Of a stretch of DNA of 64,000 nucleotides, positions 8,421 through 22,135 are shown one piece after another. The position numbers were made by a program, and so were the translations under genes. Every line of letters begins with the position of its first letter. Position 1 is the stretch's first letter. The notes below the pieces were generated by a model. The model saw only the letters and a list, made by a program, of their open reading frames with translations, was not told where the DNA came from and did not search any database. Origin of the DNA: Smallanthus sonchifolius (taxonomy: Eukaryota > Streptophyta > Magnoliopsida > Asterales > Asteraceae). Location: the NCBI GenBank assembly GCA_023525975.1, contig CM042032.1:72996260-73060259 (forward strand), written 5' to 3'.

Positions 8421-11400
8421 TGTCACACCCCAACAAGGCAGAAGTATGGGATGTAACCGGTATATCGCATTGAACACAAGTACAAGAGAAACTTAAAGGA
8501 AAATTGTGCATTACATTGAACCATACTACATGCTTCTAACGAAAGTACAAATACAAGAAAAATCTCTAAAACAGTACAAAGTGTCTCAATGCCTGACTAC
8601 AACCAAAGTATATAATCATAACTAGAAACAATAGTTCTAATCCAAAAGCGAGCCCTCATAAACATCTTATCTTCAATTCTGTTTACCTGAAAGCATGTTT
8701 CGAAAACGGGTCAACTATATAAATAGTTTGTGAGTTCGCAGGTTTTACGACTCTATAAAAAGTTTCAGATAAAAATCCAAAGTGATCAAAAATCCATTGA
8801 TCGAGTACACATGTATTAGACAAAATATTACCATGAGCCGCAATCAAAGCCTCGACAAAAAAATAGAGTACCCCATACGGAAGTCTAATGCAAACAACCG
8901 CCTAAAAAAAATTGGCTAACTTTGCGCCCAAGTGACCCTACAAGTCTGGTTGGCGCGACCAAACCATGAGCGGGGGTGTCAACCCAAGTAGTACTACTCA
9001 AAATTCCTAACGGCTACGCTCAGCTAATTGATTGCCTAAAAATTTGGAGACTTTAAGGCATTATAAAAAAAAATAACTCATGTAATCAATATATCATGTA
9101 ACATGTGACAAAAAAAAATGAAACAGCTTTCTCACAAAAACAGTAAAACAGTAAGTAAAAAGGGGGCCGCAAAACTCACCTGGACAATGCGGGCGAGTGA
9201 TGCGACACAGTCGACAAAAACCGATAAAATCCGAGTCCTAACAAGGTCCTACTAGTCAAGTGGACACAAACGATGCATTCAGGACTCCTAAAGGTAATGT
9301 CCAAGTCAACAAAACAAAAAGTGGCTATGTAATCGGTTGCATACCCAAAACCCGTGCACGTGCTTACGAACTGTTAAGAATTGTAAAACTGGCTTTTATA
9401 TGAATTAATAACCTTAAAAGTTTAAGTTTTAGATTTTAATAAATAACATCAGTAGTTAAAAAGTCACATTTGATAAAAATCTCATGTCACGGTTTTGTAT
9501 GATCAAAAACGCGATTACGCGCGTAAAGTCCGGTTTACAGTTTGAAAATCAAATTCATCCGAAATTAGGGTTTTAGTGTGATATTAGCACCCAATTTAAA
9601 CGTCAAAATTTTTGTTTTAAATGGGGTTATACTTCTGCCCAAAATCCCTTAGAATTTTTATAAAATTAATTTTATATAAAATTTTTTCAAAATTAATAAC
9701 TTTTTATAAAATTTAAATGGACCATAATTCCAAAACCATACTTAGACATCAATTTAATGCTTAAAATTTATACAAATTGATCATGTATATAAATAAAAAT
9801 TTCTGACAAATTTTCATATTTTTTTAATATCCAGATTATTTAATATGAATTTAATATTATTAAAATTTTATAAATTCAGGAAAAATAGCTAAACACATCA
9901 AAACTTTACCAAATTTTTACTATATTAGTTTTAAGTCAATATAAGATCCCATACCAAGTTTTAAGTCCTGATTTTATCCAAAAGTATACAAACCCTAAAT
10001 CGTCCGTTTAAACTTTATAAATACTAAACGTATACTTAAACAACTCCAATTTTCATAAAATTTGGACAGGAGTCTTAGTTCATCATAAAACTATCACTGT
10101 CCAATTTCCAGAATTTTTCAATACTCATAAGTATTTTTCCCAATTTCCATGTATTAAACTTGTGTGAATTTTAATAAATAATCTACAAAGAGTTAGATAA
10201 CCAAATTTTTCAGATACTAATTTTAAAACATATTCTACTGATTAAAACCACTTTTGGGTGCTAGATCAACATTTTTTAAAAATTCATCAAAACAATTGTC
10301 GTATAAAAATAAATATATTAGTTTCATTATTTGTTTCACGTGAAACAGGGTTGGGTGTATAACCTAATAACCACTAAAAATATCAAATATCTCAATACTA
10401 AATATTTTCAGGTTCAAATCACAAACAATGACTTATAAAACTATTCTAACATAAAATCAAAGCTTAACGGGTAAAGTTTATACCTTCCGTATAAATGGTT
10501 CGCGTACGCGGAACCTCCCGTATCACATGCAATACGAACCAAAAACACCATTAGGATCGTTTTTATCTCTAAAGCATTCCCACATGCTCAAAATTGACAT
10601 GAAATGCCGTTTCGATGGCCATGCAACCCGATCAATTTCCTGTTTTCGATCTTAGAAACTGTTACAATCTGTTCGTATTCAAAAGTATACTTTCCAACAT
10701 CTGATCGGAACTTCCTTTGGTGAAAACATTCATATATGTTCTAATAAACTACTGTCCAAAAATCGTCACGATCCAACGGTCGTATCTCCGGGGATCGACG
10801 ATTCTTTGAGACCTAGTTTTTCAAATCCGAAAATCCGATCAGTCACATTAGAGGGTATGAAAAGCATACCTAGAGAGCTCTGATCAAAAATTCGTCCGGT
10901 AGGGTTTTGCGTCTATGTGTTGACAAGATCATATCCAATATTAATGCATTTTTAACGGTCGGATTTTCGGGGATCGTCCGATCTTTAAAACTGCGCATGC
11001 ATAAAACTTTCTGGACAGATTTTAAAAACTCTTTTTCACGAATTTAAGCAATGATTTAGAGAAATATGAGCTTACCATTGCGTTCGTAGCGTCGAGAAAT
11101 GGTTCCGGGTGAAAAAACGCATCTCCGACCACCTTTGGCCACCGCCGGACCACCGCGGACCGCCGTCGGCCGCCACCGGACCGCCACCGGACCACCACCA
11201 CCTGAATTCTCTCCAGCCCTCTCCTCACTCTCTCTCTCTATCTTCTCTCAATGAATTGATCAAATGAGAGAAAAGAGGGTAGTGGGGTATATATATACCT
11301 CGCGGTCTCCGATCGCGTGCCGGTTTCTCGCTTAAACGAACCCGATAAAAAAAATAGAGTCGTTATTTTATCCAAAAATAACTTATTATAATTTATTATT

Positions 11401-11671
11401 TTCCCTCGAGTCCTTGCGTCTCGTAAATATATATCCTTTCGTATTTAAATTAAAATTTACGAAACCGTTCGACTCGGGTGTTAACGCGTATAAACTAGAA
11501 CTTGATCAAATTTTTGACATTATAACACCTAAATAAATCTTGCTATTATTTTTCGTTTACTAACGAGTTCCTTTTGTTTGAAAGTATATTTCACATAATA
11601 ATAATACTATTATTATTATTATAAGAACTCGTCGAACAAGGGTGTTGACCGTAAAAGTCACGGTTGTCACA
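8421..11671 (-). repeat. Element A 3' LTR (complete, 3.25 kb)
   Basis: Begins TGTCACACCCC and ends GGTTGTCACA on the plus strand; its complement begins TGTGACAACC. On the minus strand a TATA-like GGTATATATATACC lies at about 11286-11300, just upstream of a CT-rich stretch (11228-11250), so transcription should start near 11260 and leave a very long R-U5. Palindromes stand out: GTTTCACGTGAAAC (10333-10346, containing a G-box CACGTG) and GGTTCGCGTACGCGGAACC (about 10498-10516). Both recur in the other LTR copies. Confidence 0.85.
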
Positions 11672-12241
11672 TTCTCCCCCAGTTAACAGAATTTCGTCCC
11701 GAAATTCAACTGGTGTAACAGTTGACAAGTTCTTTTTCGTAATTTGATTCATGTACGATCATCAAGGGAAATCTAGTTTCTTAGATACAGCACGGAGATT
11801 TGACAAATCGAGATATAAGAATCATTGAGAGTATGTTACACTTAGAAAGAAAATTGAATAATAATGAGAGAAAAATCTTTCGAATTCCAAAGAGTCTATA
11901 GATCATTGTTTTACTGAATCAGTCAAACGGTACACTGTTGATGTTATTCAGAATATTAACAAATCCGCCAAAGAATTGATATACACAGGTATACAAAGAT
12001 GGTACAAATCTAGAATGATATTATGTTACAAAATCCCGGTGATTTAGTATCCTTTTATAAGCAAGAAAAAGTATCATTCTGCTTATTTTCATTAAGGAAT
12101 ACTATTATAAATAGTAACCATAAGGTTTTAACAGGAGATGTGCTATTAAGGTTCAAAGAGTCGGTAGAATCACCATGACTCATTGAAATAAAAATGTATC
12201 ACAACGATAACAAATATCATAGGTTATAAAGGATGGTCATA

Positions 12242-12960
12242 TCATGTACTTAGAATACAGAGAGATAACACCTCGTTAAAATGAAACTTGTCGTCAATAC
12301 GAACTTCCTTAGGTTGTATAATTACGGATTCGTAGGTTAAACACCTTTTGAGACTCGATATACGATAAGCATCGTATATACCATTAAGCTCCTGAGGTAG
12401 TTTCAGTTTGAACACAACAAGACCAATCAAATGATTATTACCAACCTCAACACAACAAAATGGTGATCAATCTTTGTGTCAAAACAAAGCTTCCAATGGT
12501 GCTCATTTAATGGTAATGTGATCACTGTTAGTGTAAGGAAATCGGACCAAAGGTAAAAGAGTATCCAAATTGCCACCAAATTCTATCACACAAGCCATGA
12601 GCATATCCTCCAAGGTATGAATAGTTCGTTCACTTAGACCGTCAGTTTGAGGATAGTAAGCGATGCTCATATCTAAGCGCGTTCTCAAAGCTTCTGTAGT
12701 GTCTGCTAGAAATGGGATGTAAAGCGATTATCCGTATCGAAGATAAAGGAAACAGACACTCCATGCTTGTTACAATTTCACTACTATACAGTTGAGCTAG
12801 CTTTTCTATCTAGAACTCCTCTCGGATAAGGAGAAAATGTACAGAGCTCGTTAATTGATTAACAATGTCCCAAAATGAATCATGGCCTCCCAATGTTCTA
12901 GGCAGGCCTAGTAATGAAATCTATTGAAATTTGTTCCCACATCCCTTTGTGGAATCTCAG
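12242..12960 (-). pseudogene. Element A integrase and chromodomain-linker fragments
   Basis: On the minus strand, 12503-12688 encodes integrase core sequence (TRLDMSIAYYPQTDGLSERT, then EDMLMACVIEFGGN). This corresponds to the final catalytic Glu region of gypsy integrases ([11 protein letters not shown] in intact members). Traces of the upstream SMDFIT motif reach about 12960. At 12242-12430 the linker before the chromodomain is visible (KLKLPQELNGIYDAYRISSL, KRCLTYES, EVRIDDKFHF). Stops and frame changes separate the pieces, and protease or reverse transcriptase could not be recognised beyond 13000. Non-functional. Confidence 0.8.
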
Positions 12961-15900
12961 GTTGTTGTATGTACTTATTGTTAGTAACAGTAATTACTCA
13001 TAATGGCCAGTACGTTGTTGCGTTATAAGGCGACACAACATGGTTGGTGTGTATACAACATAACCGTATAAGTAGATACAAGGGAGTTTTGAAAATCACC
13101 ATAACAAAAGGACGAGATTCACACTTCTTGTACTAGAATTGAAGAGTGATGATTAGTCATTAGAGAGTGAATTAATAACGAGTAATCCGAGCTTAAAGGT
13201 TTACAAAGCAAGTATATAATGAGTACCAATATGATTGTACCAAACTCGAGTCGTTAAACTGAAGATTAACAAACATAGAAGTTATACTAGGATTCTGTCG
13301 AGATAAATTTGCTAAGAGTCAAATTTACTCAATCCTATGAAGTGTTATAGCAAATGAGTCATCATCATAAAATAGATGTCAGCGATGACCCGGTGCTATG
13401 TAACCTCACCATAAAACATTAGGATTCGGTACAAACTCGCGTGTTAGTCTCGATATAATATAACCGTGTTTGATGATTTTTAACTAAAGGATCGTATACA
13501 TATTGCCCAAGGTTAGCAATGAGTTATACTAAAAATCAAATCTCCACAAGATCTAGATATAGAAAGTGACTAAAGATCTAGGACGATCTAATTAAGTAGA
13601 TTAGTTAAAAGACTAGGTGCAAGTTCAATATTTGGACATTGAATTGACTAACACCGGAAATCGAATTTGGTTAACGGTCAGAAATGGAATTCTGAAATTT
13701 TAACAAGAAGTCCATATTAAAATATGGTCTACTCCTCACATCGAGTCGGCCAAATTTGATAGGATAACATTAGACGTCTGCATCTTTCTTGATGTGTATT
13801 GAAATGATTAGGAAGTAATCCGCTATTCAGCTAGGTGAGGAAATAAACTGTCACATTGTGGAAATAATCTCATAAAAATAGTGTCCCCCGAAAATGATTA
13901 TGAGCTTGCTAATCCACAAAATGGGTAGACTTTGATATAATATCATTATCATATTAGCCTGGGGTTTAATTCTTATAAAGTAGACGTCAGAAAATAGGGG
14001 AGGATCAAGTAAAACTTCAGGAATTTTTCAAATGTGAGGATGTCATGCTCATATGTCCTTTAAAGATAATGCAATCTCAAGTGGATCTTCAAGAGAGTAG
14101 AGTCAACTATGATTCGTCACTTGTTCCTCTTCGTGGTAGCGTACAACTTTAATTGGTTAAGAATTGTAGAACACAAAAATAAATTCAAAATTGCTCTACT
14201 ATGATTTAGGACGCATCTTTCAAATGATAAGGTTTTCAAATTTCAACTTAGGTCCTCGCTTTTCCATTAAATTCGATGGAAATGGACCATAAGGTTTCAA
14301 AGTTTGTCCTTAGATCTCGCGTTGAAGGGGGTCAAATAGATTATCTGCCAATAACTGGTAGTACAGTATGCCTGCAACTTTCTTGGCTTTCGAACGGTAC
14401 CATTATGACTTACCGTTTCATATTTCACCCATACTGGTTATAGCCTTAAAATCCTTTGCATAAGAGTTTAAGCCATAAATTTGATGGAATGAGTGTTTAA
14501 TGTCATAGATTCATATTTCCTAGAGCACGTGTTAAGAAGTCGTTTCTAAACAGTAGTTGCTCTAAGGCTTTCTAATTACATGAGGCTGAGAATAAGGGAT
14601 ACGTATACGTCTCTACCTCTACCTAGTTGGAAATCAAAAAGTCAATCAACAAAATGACATTTGAGAGAGAACAAGTACAAAAAGGATATGAGACTATCCT
14701 ACTCGGATCTATAAGGACAGTATACGTAGAGTAACAAATAGCGATAATCACCATAAATAAACTTTGAATGATTACTAATAAAATTTTTGGTACACAAAGA
14801 ATCATTCCAACATAAAGTTTCATTTTCTCCATCAAAATGGTTTTCAATAAAATATCGAAGCGCCAGGATAATTCAAGATTTGCAAAACATATGTAGCAAT
14901 GTTCACAAAAAAGGGCATTAGTTTCATACTAAGCCATAGCTATCCCAAAATAAAAAGTTTTTGTAAATCCAACTAAAAGAATCCTGGGCACAAGCCGCTC
15001 GGTATCCATAGTAGAACTACAAATGATAGAAATAAACACGACAATGAACGTCGTAAAGATGGCTCCTCCCAAGTAAACAAGTTTCTCAAGTTAAGTTTCC
15101 ACAATATAAGCGTCGCGGTTAAGAGAATCGGGATTGAGTGTACCAAATTACCATAGTGAGTGCAGAGCACTTGCAATGGAAATTTCAAGTAGGTGTAAAA
15201 CTGAATTATTAAGAATATTTATCAGGAGTATACTGAGAATGACAAACACCGAAATGAGAATTTATACGAACGATCGTATAGAAAGGTTATATTGTCTAAG
15301 AAAAGAAGCTTATATTTCTTTAAGGAATTTCTCCATCATATTGTTACTCCATCGATATTAGAGTGCATTTGGATTATAAGATAAAATCCAAGGTTATGTC
15401 GGGACCTCCGATTATAGTCGTACACTTACTGCAAGTGTCGACCGTTGTAAAGCCAATATTGAATTTACGTGGCCAATAAAATCTCAAGGGATATGATTTA
15501 GCAAGTAAAATAGATGAGAGAAAATCTTCGTTGCTCAAGATTCAGTAAGGAGTTGATTAGATCAAATTAGAATTTCTCTTATTCCTTCAGAACTGCGAGA
15601 ACGTTACATGAAGATCTATTAGGGGAGTCAGAAATGTCGAGGTCTGATTCACGCTAGACCGAGAGTCGTCACATGCGTTGATAAACATATAACAAAATTG
15701 AAATGAGAAAATCTTTAGCTGGATCTCAAAAATGAAGCAATACTTAACAAATAATTGCCAAATCCGGTCCAAATACCGAGGTTAAATCAACTGAGAACAG
15801 ATCTCTTCAGTGTCTCGGTCTAAATTGGCATGCACAATAAAACTTGATAAGAGTTTTGGATCCATTACGATTCAAAGATAAAAAGACGATATAAATTCCC

Positions 15901-16926
15901 ATGTCACATGAGGTATCCCATCGCATCATTTGATGTCTTTGGCTCAACCCTAAGGTGACGATAGTTTCGATCAATATTCGAATGACTGGGAATCGGGGTT
16001 AGAAATATAGATTAATCATGAACATTAACTCAGACAGTAAGGCTCACTAGAGTTCTCATGCACTGCAAATTATGATTACGTGTGCACCAGTAATGATAAT
16101 TTACTTTGCATGGTCCCTACAGTGTTTCCTCTATCTCGAGCTCTCAGCTAAAAAAAAAGAAACTGGATTCATTGGATCATGTCATCGTGTTGCACTTTCG
16201 CGTAAAAGTGTGGATGTTCTATCTGATCACTTTTAATTATTTGTACCAATACTCATGGATCTGAAGACTAAGGTTGTTGTTGGATAGAGGTAATGATAGA
16301 GGGGCACAACCAGCGTCCTCTAATAAAGAAAAAGTGTGCGGTGGAAGTCAGGCAGTAATAATAGGGCAGAGATCCCCAAATCAGAGTCGAGCAAGTCATG
16401 CTATAAATTTGTACATATACGTGGATCCAATGATCCAATAAAACAAACAAAAAAAAGTTTATGGGTCTCCTGACCCGTAGAGTTCTCTCCCGTTTAGTCC
16501 TGCTTCTCCACCTAGGGTTCCCTTTAGATCGAGCAATTATGGCTGCCATATCTCATGGCGAAAGTTCTAGCCATCCAATCCAGCAGATCACCAAAGCAAG
16601 TATATACCGCACAAAGTGAAAACAATAGATGTTAAATAAGAAAGTCGACTCCAGAACTGAAGTAGATGTAGGTGCGATGTAGGTACAACTACAGCTCGAG
16701 GTAACACCAAGACAAATAGATGCGGATATAGATTACCGCAAACGTAACCGGAATCATCAAAGAGTACGCGTAGTGCTGTGACGACGACATGATTATGATG
16801 AAGCAATGTGTCGTAGATAAGCAAGAGGTAGTATGCAATGCACAAATAATTCCTACGGTTCAATGCAATAAACTTAGAGTTATAGTCTAGGTCTAGTCTC
16901 GAGTAAACCTAATTCTCTATAACCAG
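12961..16926 (-). other. Element A internal region without recognisable coding
   Basis: Nearly 4 kb lies between the integrase remnant and the primer-binding site, where gag, protease and reverse transcriptase should be. The short open frames here (for example 14623-14847, 16268-16549 and 16588-16863 on the minus strand) show no gag, zinc knuckle, DTGA or FIDD motifs. It is either very decayed or unrelated filler as in large retrotransposon derivatives. A profile search would be needed to tell these apart. Confidence 0.5.
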
Positions 16927-16943
16927 CGCTCTGATACCAAGTC
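16927..16943 (-). promoter_or_regulatory. Element A primer-binding site
   Basis: The complement reads GACTTGGTATCAGAGCG directly next to the LTR end GGGGTGTGACA. TGGTATCAGAGC is the canonical plant initiator-tRNA-Met primer complement. Its position immediately left of 16944 fixes the element as minus-strand and this LTR as the 5' LTR. Confidence 0.85.
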
Positions 16944-19046
16944 TGTCACACCCCAACAAGGCGGAAGTATGGGATGTAACCGGTATATCGCATTGAACAC
17001 AAGTACAAGAGAAACTTAAAGGAAAATTGTGCATTACATTGAACCATACTACATACTTCTAACGAAAGTACAAATACAAGAAAAATCTCTAAAACAGTAC
17101 AAAGTGTCTCAATGCCTGACTACAACCAAAGTATATAATCATAACTAGAAACAATAGTTCTAATCCAAAAGCGAGCCCTCATAAACATCTTTTCTTCAAT
17201 TCTGTTTACCTGAAAGCATGTTTCGAAAACGGGTCAACTATATAAATAGTTGGTGAGTTCGCAGGTTTTACGACTCTATAAAAAGTTTCGGATAAAAATC
17301 CAAAGTGATCAAAAATCCATTGATCGAGTACACATGTATTAGACAACATATTACCATGAGCCACAATCAAAGCCTCGACAAAAAAATAGAGTACCCCATA
17401 CGAAAGTCTAATGCAAACAACCGCCTAAAAAAATTGGCTAACTTTGCGCTCAAGTGACCCTACAAGTCTGGTTGGCGCGACCAAACCATGAGCGGGGGTG
17501 TCAACCCAAGTAGTACTACTCAAAATTCCCAACGGCTACGCTTAGCTAATTGATTGCCTAAAAATTTGGGTACTTTAAGGCATTATAAAAAAAATAACTC
17601 ATGTAATCAATATATCATGTAACATGTGACAAAAAAAATGAAACAGCTTTCTCCCAAAAACAGTAAAACAGTAAGTAAAAAGGGGGCCGCGAAACTCACC
17701 TGTACAATGCGGGCGAGTGATGCGACACAGTCGACAAAAACCGATAAAATCCGAGTCCTAACAAGGTCCTACTAGTCAAGTGGACACAAACGATGCATTC
17801 AGGACTCCTAAACGTAATGTCCAATTCAACAAAACAAAAAGTGGCTATGTAATCGGTTGCATACCCAAAACCCGTGCACGTGCGTACGAACTGTTAAGAA
17901 TTGTAAAACTGGCTTTTATATGAATTAATAACCTTAAAAGTTTAAGTTTTAGATTTTAATAAATAACATCAGTAGTTAAAAAGTCACATTTGATAAAATC
18001 TCATGTCACGGTTTCGTATGATCAAAAACGCGATTACGCGCGTAAAGTCCGGTTTACAGTTTGAAAATCAGATTCATCCGAAATTAGGGTTTTAGTGTGA
18101 TATTAGCACCCAATTTAAAATTCAAATTTTATGTTTTAAATGGGGTTATAATTCTGCCCAAAATCCCTTAGAATTTTTATAAAATTAATTTTATATAAAA
18201 ATTTTCCAAAATTAATAACTTTTTATAAAATTTAAATGGACCATAATTCCAAAACCATACTTAGACATCAATTTAATGCTTAAAATTTATACAAATTGAT
18301 CATGTATATAAATAAAAATTTCTGACAAATTTTAATATTTTTTTAATATCCAGATTATTTAATATGAATTTAATATTATTAAAATTTTATAAATTCAGGA
18401 AAAATAGCTAAACACATCAAAACTTTACCAAATTTTTACTATATTAGTTTTAAGTCAATATAAGATCCCATACCAAGTTTTAAGTCCTGATTTTATCCAA
18501 AAGTATACAAACCCTAAATCGTCCGTTTAAACTTTATAAATACTAAACGTATACTTAAACAACTCCAATTTTCATAAAATTTGGACAGGAGTCTTAGTTC
18601 CTCATATAACTATCACTGTCTAATTTCTAGAATTTTTCAATACTCATAAGTATTTTTCCCAATTTCCATGTATTAAACTTGTGTGAATTTTAATAAATAA
18701 TCTATAAAGATTTAGATAACCAAAATTTTCAGATACTAATTTTAAAACATATTCTACTGATTAAAACCACTTTTGGGTGCTAGATCAACAATTTTTAAAA
18801 ATTCATCAAAACAATTGTCGTATAAAAATAAATATATTAGTTTCATTATTTGTTTCACGTGAAACTGGGTTGGGTGTATAAACTAATAACCACTAAAAAT
18901 ACCAAATATCTCAATACTAAATATTTTCGGGTTCAAATCACAAACAATGACTTATAAAACTATTCTAACATAAAATCAAAGCTTAACGAGTAAAGTTTAT
19001 ACCTTCCGTATAAATGGTTCGCGTACGCGGAACCTCCCGTATCAGA
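16944..19046 (-). repeat. Element A 5' LTR, first part
   Basis: Matches 8421 to about 10530 of the other LTR almost base for base (few substitutions, a few 1-bp indels), which implies a fairly recent insertion. Homology stops just after CCTCCCGTATCA (about 19046), where the inverted segment begins. The remainder of the LTR reappears at 25998-27489. Confidence 0.85.
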
Positions 19047-20165
19047 TGCCCGTTTTTCTCCTAGAACCAATTCTCGACGCTACGAACGCAATGGTAAGCT
19101 CATATTTCTCTAAATCCTTGCTTAAATTCGTAAAAAAGAGTTTTTAAAATCTGTCCAGAAAGTTTTATGCATGCGCAGTTTTAAAGATCGGACGATCCCC
19201 GGAAATCCGACCGTTGTAAATGCATGAATTTTGGATATGATCTTGTCAACACATATACGCAAAATTTTACTGGAGGAATTTTTGATCAGAGCTCTTTAGG
19301 TATGCTTTTCATACCCTCGAATGTGACTGATCGGATTTTCATATTTGAAAAACTGGGTCTCAAAGAATCGTCGATCCAAGGAGATCCGACCGTTGGATCG
19401 TGATGATTTTTGGACAGTAGTTTCTTAGAACATATATGAATGTTTTCACCGAAGGAAGTTCCGATCAGATGTTGGGAAGTTATTTTTGAATACGAACAGA
19501 TTGTAACAGTTTCTAGGATCGAAAACAGGAAATTGATCGGGTTGCATGGCCATCGAAACGGCATTGCATGTCAATTTTGAGCACGTGGGAATGCTCGGGA
19601 GATAAAAACGACCCTAATGGTATTTTTGGTTCGTATTGCATGTGATACGGGAGGTTCCGCGTACGCGAACCATTTATACGGAAGGTATAAACTTTACCCG
19701 TTAAGCTTTGATTTTATGTTAGAATAGTTTTATTAGTCATTGGTTGGGAATTGAACCCAAAAATATTTAGTATTGAGATATTTGGTATTTTAAGTGGTTA
19801 TTAGGTTATACACCAAACCCTGTTTCACGTGAAACAAATAATGAAACTAATATATTATTTTTATACGACAATTGTTTTGATGAATTTTTAAAAATTGTTG
19901 ATCTAGCACCCAAAAATTTGTTTTAATCAGTAGAATATGTTTTAAAATGTGTATCTGAAAATTTTGGTTATCTAAATCTTTATAGATTATTTATTAAAAT
20001 TCACACAAGTTTAATACATGGAAATTTGGGAAAAATACTTATGAGTATTGAAAAATTCTGGAAATTGGGCAGTGATAGTTATATGATGAACTAAAACTCC
20101 TGTCCAAATTTTATGAAAATTGGAGTTGTTTAAGTATACGTTTAGTATTTATAAAGTTTAAACCA
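19047..20165 (+). repeat. Inverted LTR-A segment
   Basis: This is the reverse complement of about 10030-11120 of LTR A: AGCTCATATTTCTCTAAATC at about 19096 and GTTTCACGTGAAAC at about 19824 appear in the opposite sense. Together with the preceding direct segment it forms long inverted arms: roughly 18500-19046 pairs with 19635-20165, separated by ~590 bp. A transcript across it would fold into a long double strand. Confidence 0.8.
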
Positions 20166-21825
20166 ATTTTTATATTTTTCCAATATCCAGATTATTTAAT
20201 ATGAATTTAATATTATTAAAATTTTACAAATTCGGGAAAAATAGCTAATCACATCCAATCTTTACCACATTTTTACCATATTAGTTTTAAGTCAATATAA
20301 GATCCCATATAAAGTTTCAAGTTCTGATTTTATCCAGAAGTATATAAACCCTAAATCGTTCGTTTAAACTTTATAAATACTAAAAGTATACTTAAACAAC
20401 TCCAATTTTTATAAAATTTGGACAGGAGTCTTAGTTAATCATATAATAATCACTTTCCAATTTCCATAATTTTTCAATATTCAGAAGTATTTTTCCCAAA
20501 TTTCCATGTATTAAACTTGTGTGAATTTTAATAAATAATCTATAAAGAATTAGATAACCAAATTTTTCAGATATTTATTTTAAAATATATAATACTGATT
20601 AAAACCACTTTTGGGTGCTACATCAATAATTTTTAAAAATTCTTCAAGAACATGCTTGTTCTTGAACATTCAACAATTAACAAGTTTAATCAAGGATTAT
20701 ACCTTCCAAAATAAACAAATGAAGATGATATTTGATGCTAATCTACTGAGTTTTCCTTGATTTATAACCTACAATCACAAATATGGTTCAATTCTTTGAT
20801 CAAAGACTCCAAAATCAACAAAATGTTCTTTAAATTTGAGAAAGATGCAAGTATGAACACCTTAGTGTTCATACACTTTGAAGATCAAATCTTGCAAGCT
20901 TTTCACTAGATAACTCATGTGGATGTTTACAACTAGTTTTTATCCACAAATCCTTGTTAAAATCACAAGATTCAAGCTTAAAAACTCATAAAACAACAAA
21001 ACTTGAAAGTCAAAGTGAGTGTGTGTAGTGTGTGTGTTCTTGGTGTTCTTGAGAACACATGCAAGAATCAAAACAGAAAATTTAAGATGAAATCATAAGC
21101 AAAAATACCTTCTAATCACTAAATCAAGCTCATAAACAACAATGATCCAAGGATTCAAGGTTGCATGGATGATCTAAGCTTGAAATTCAAAAAAATTCAA
21201 AGAGTGTGTGTGTGTGTGTGTGTGGGTTTCATACGGCCAAAGAGAGGAGAGGAAGAGAGAAAAATGGGGGTGGGGAGGGGTAATTATAGGGGGGGAGTTT
21301 GGTCTTGCACTTTAAAAGAAATTTTTATAAAAATATACCCACTTTTTATAAAAATTACACTCCTAAACACTTTAACAAATATTTTCATCCAAACATAAAA
21401 TTAGAGCATCCAAAATAATGAATTTTAGAAATTTTTAAAACATAAAACTCAAAAAAAATTTAAAAAGTTATACCGGGTGAATACCTGGTTTTTAACGGAA
21501 GAACCACCTGTGATGTCTGTGATGTTAGTTTAATCAAGAATCACAAAAGTTAGCACATATAATATTATAAAATATCATTCTTAACTAAAATATAAATATA
21601 AAAATTATTTTCGAGAATTTAATTTTTACCGATTATTTAACGCGTTCGCAGTATACGCAGTGTATGCACTTAACCGGGTTTTCTAGTTTGGACCTTAGTG
21701 TTTGTCTAAGGTAGTATTCCTAGAATTCCTAGAAATACTAAAAATATATAAAATTATAATATTAAAAAAATATAACGTATAAAAGTCGGGAAACGGTAAG
21801 GACCTGAAAAACTGCAGTTGTCACA
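20166..21825 (-). repeat. Element B 3' LTR (left end truncated)
   Basis: 20166-20640 resembles LTR A (about 9812-10290) but is clearly more diverged than the other copies, so it probably belongs to a related LTR. From 20640 on the sequence is unique and ends GCAGTTGTCACA at 21825. That is followed by a polypurine tract complement (TTATCCCCCAGTTGAA). A GT microsatellite lies at 21203-21223. The left LTR terminus and any target duplication are missing. Confidence 0.65.
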
Positions 21826-21860
21826 TTATCCCCCAGTTGAAAGGAATTTCGTCCCGAAAT

Positions 21861-22135
21861 TCAACCGGTGACAGTAGTAACCGCTTCCTTCTCAAAGAGA
21901 TGAGGATATTTTTGCTTCATTTGGTCCTCGCGTTCCCATGTGAATTCGGGTCCACGCTTCGAGTTCCATCGGACCTTCACGATAGGGATACGGCTACGTT
22001 TAAGCGTCTTGATCCCGCGATCCAAAATCTCGATCGGTTCCTCGATAAAATGAAGCTTCTTGTCAATACGGACTTCCTCGGGTGGTATCACTAAGGACAC
22101 GTCAGCTAAACACTTTTTGAGATTTGATAAATGAA
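21861..22135 (-). pseudogene. Element B chromodomain tail, separated from the main frame
   Basis: On the minus strand this encodes [20 protein letters not shown] followed by LHFIEEPIEILDRGIKTLKR, VKVRWNSKRGPEFTWE and KQKYPHLFEKE. This is the linker and chromodomain that end Tekay/Del-type polyproteins and are thought to direct integration to modified histone H3. It is out of frame with the main polyprotein because a deletion removed roughly 50-60 codons between GDKVLLKV and the SNLKKC motif. Confidence 0.85.

Noticed and set aside
14623..16863. Several 60-93-codon minus frames in element A
   Set aside because: No zinc knuckle, protease, RT or envelope motifs, and no conservation evidence; consistent with chance in AT-rich DNA.
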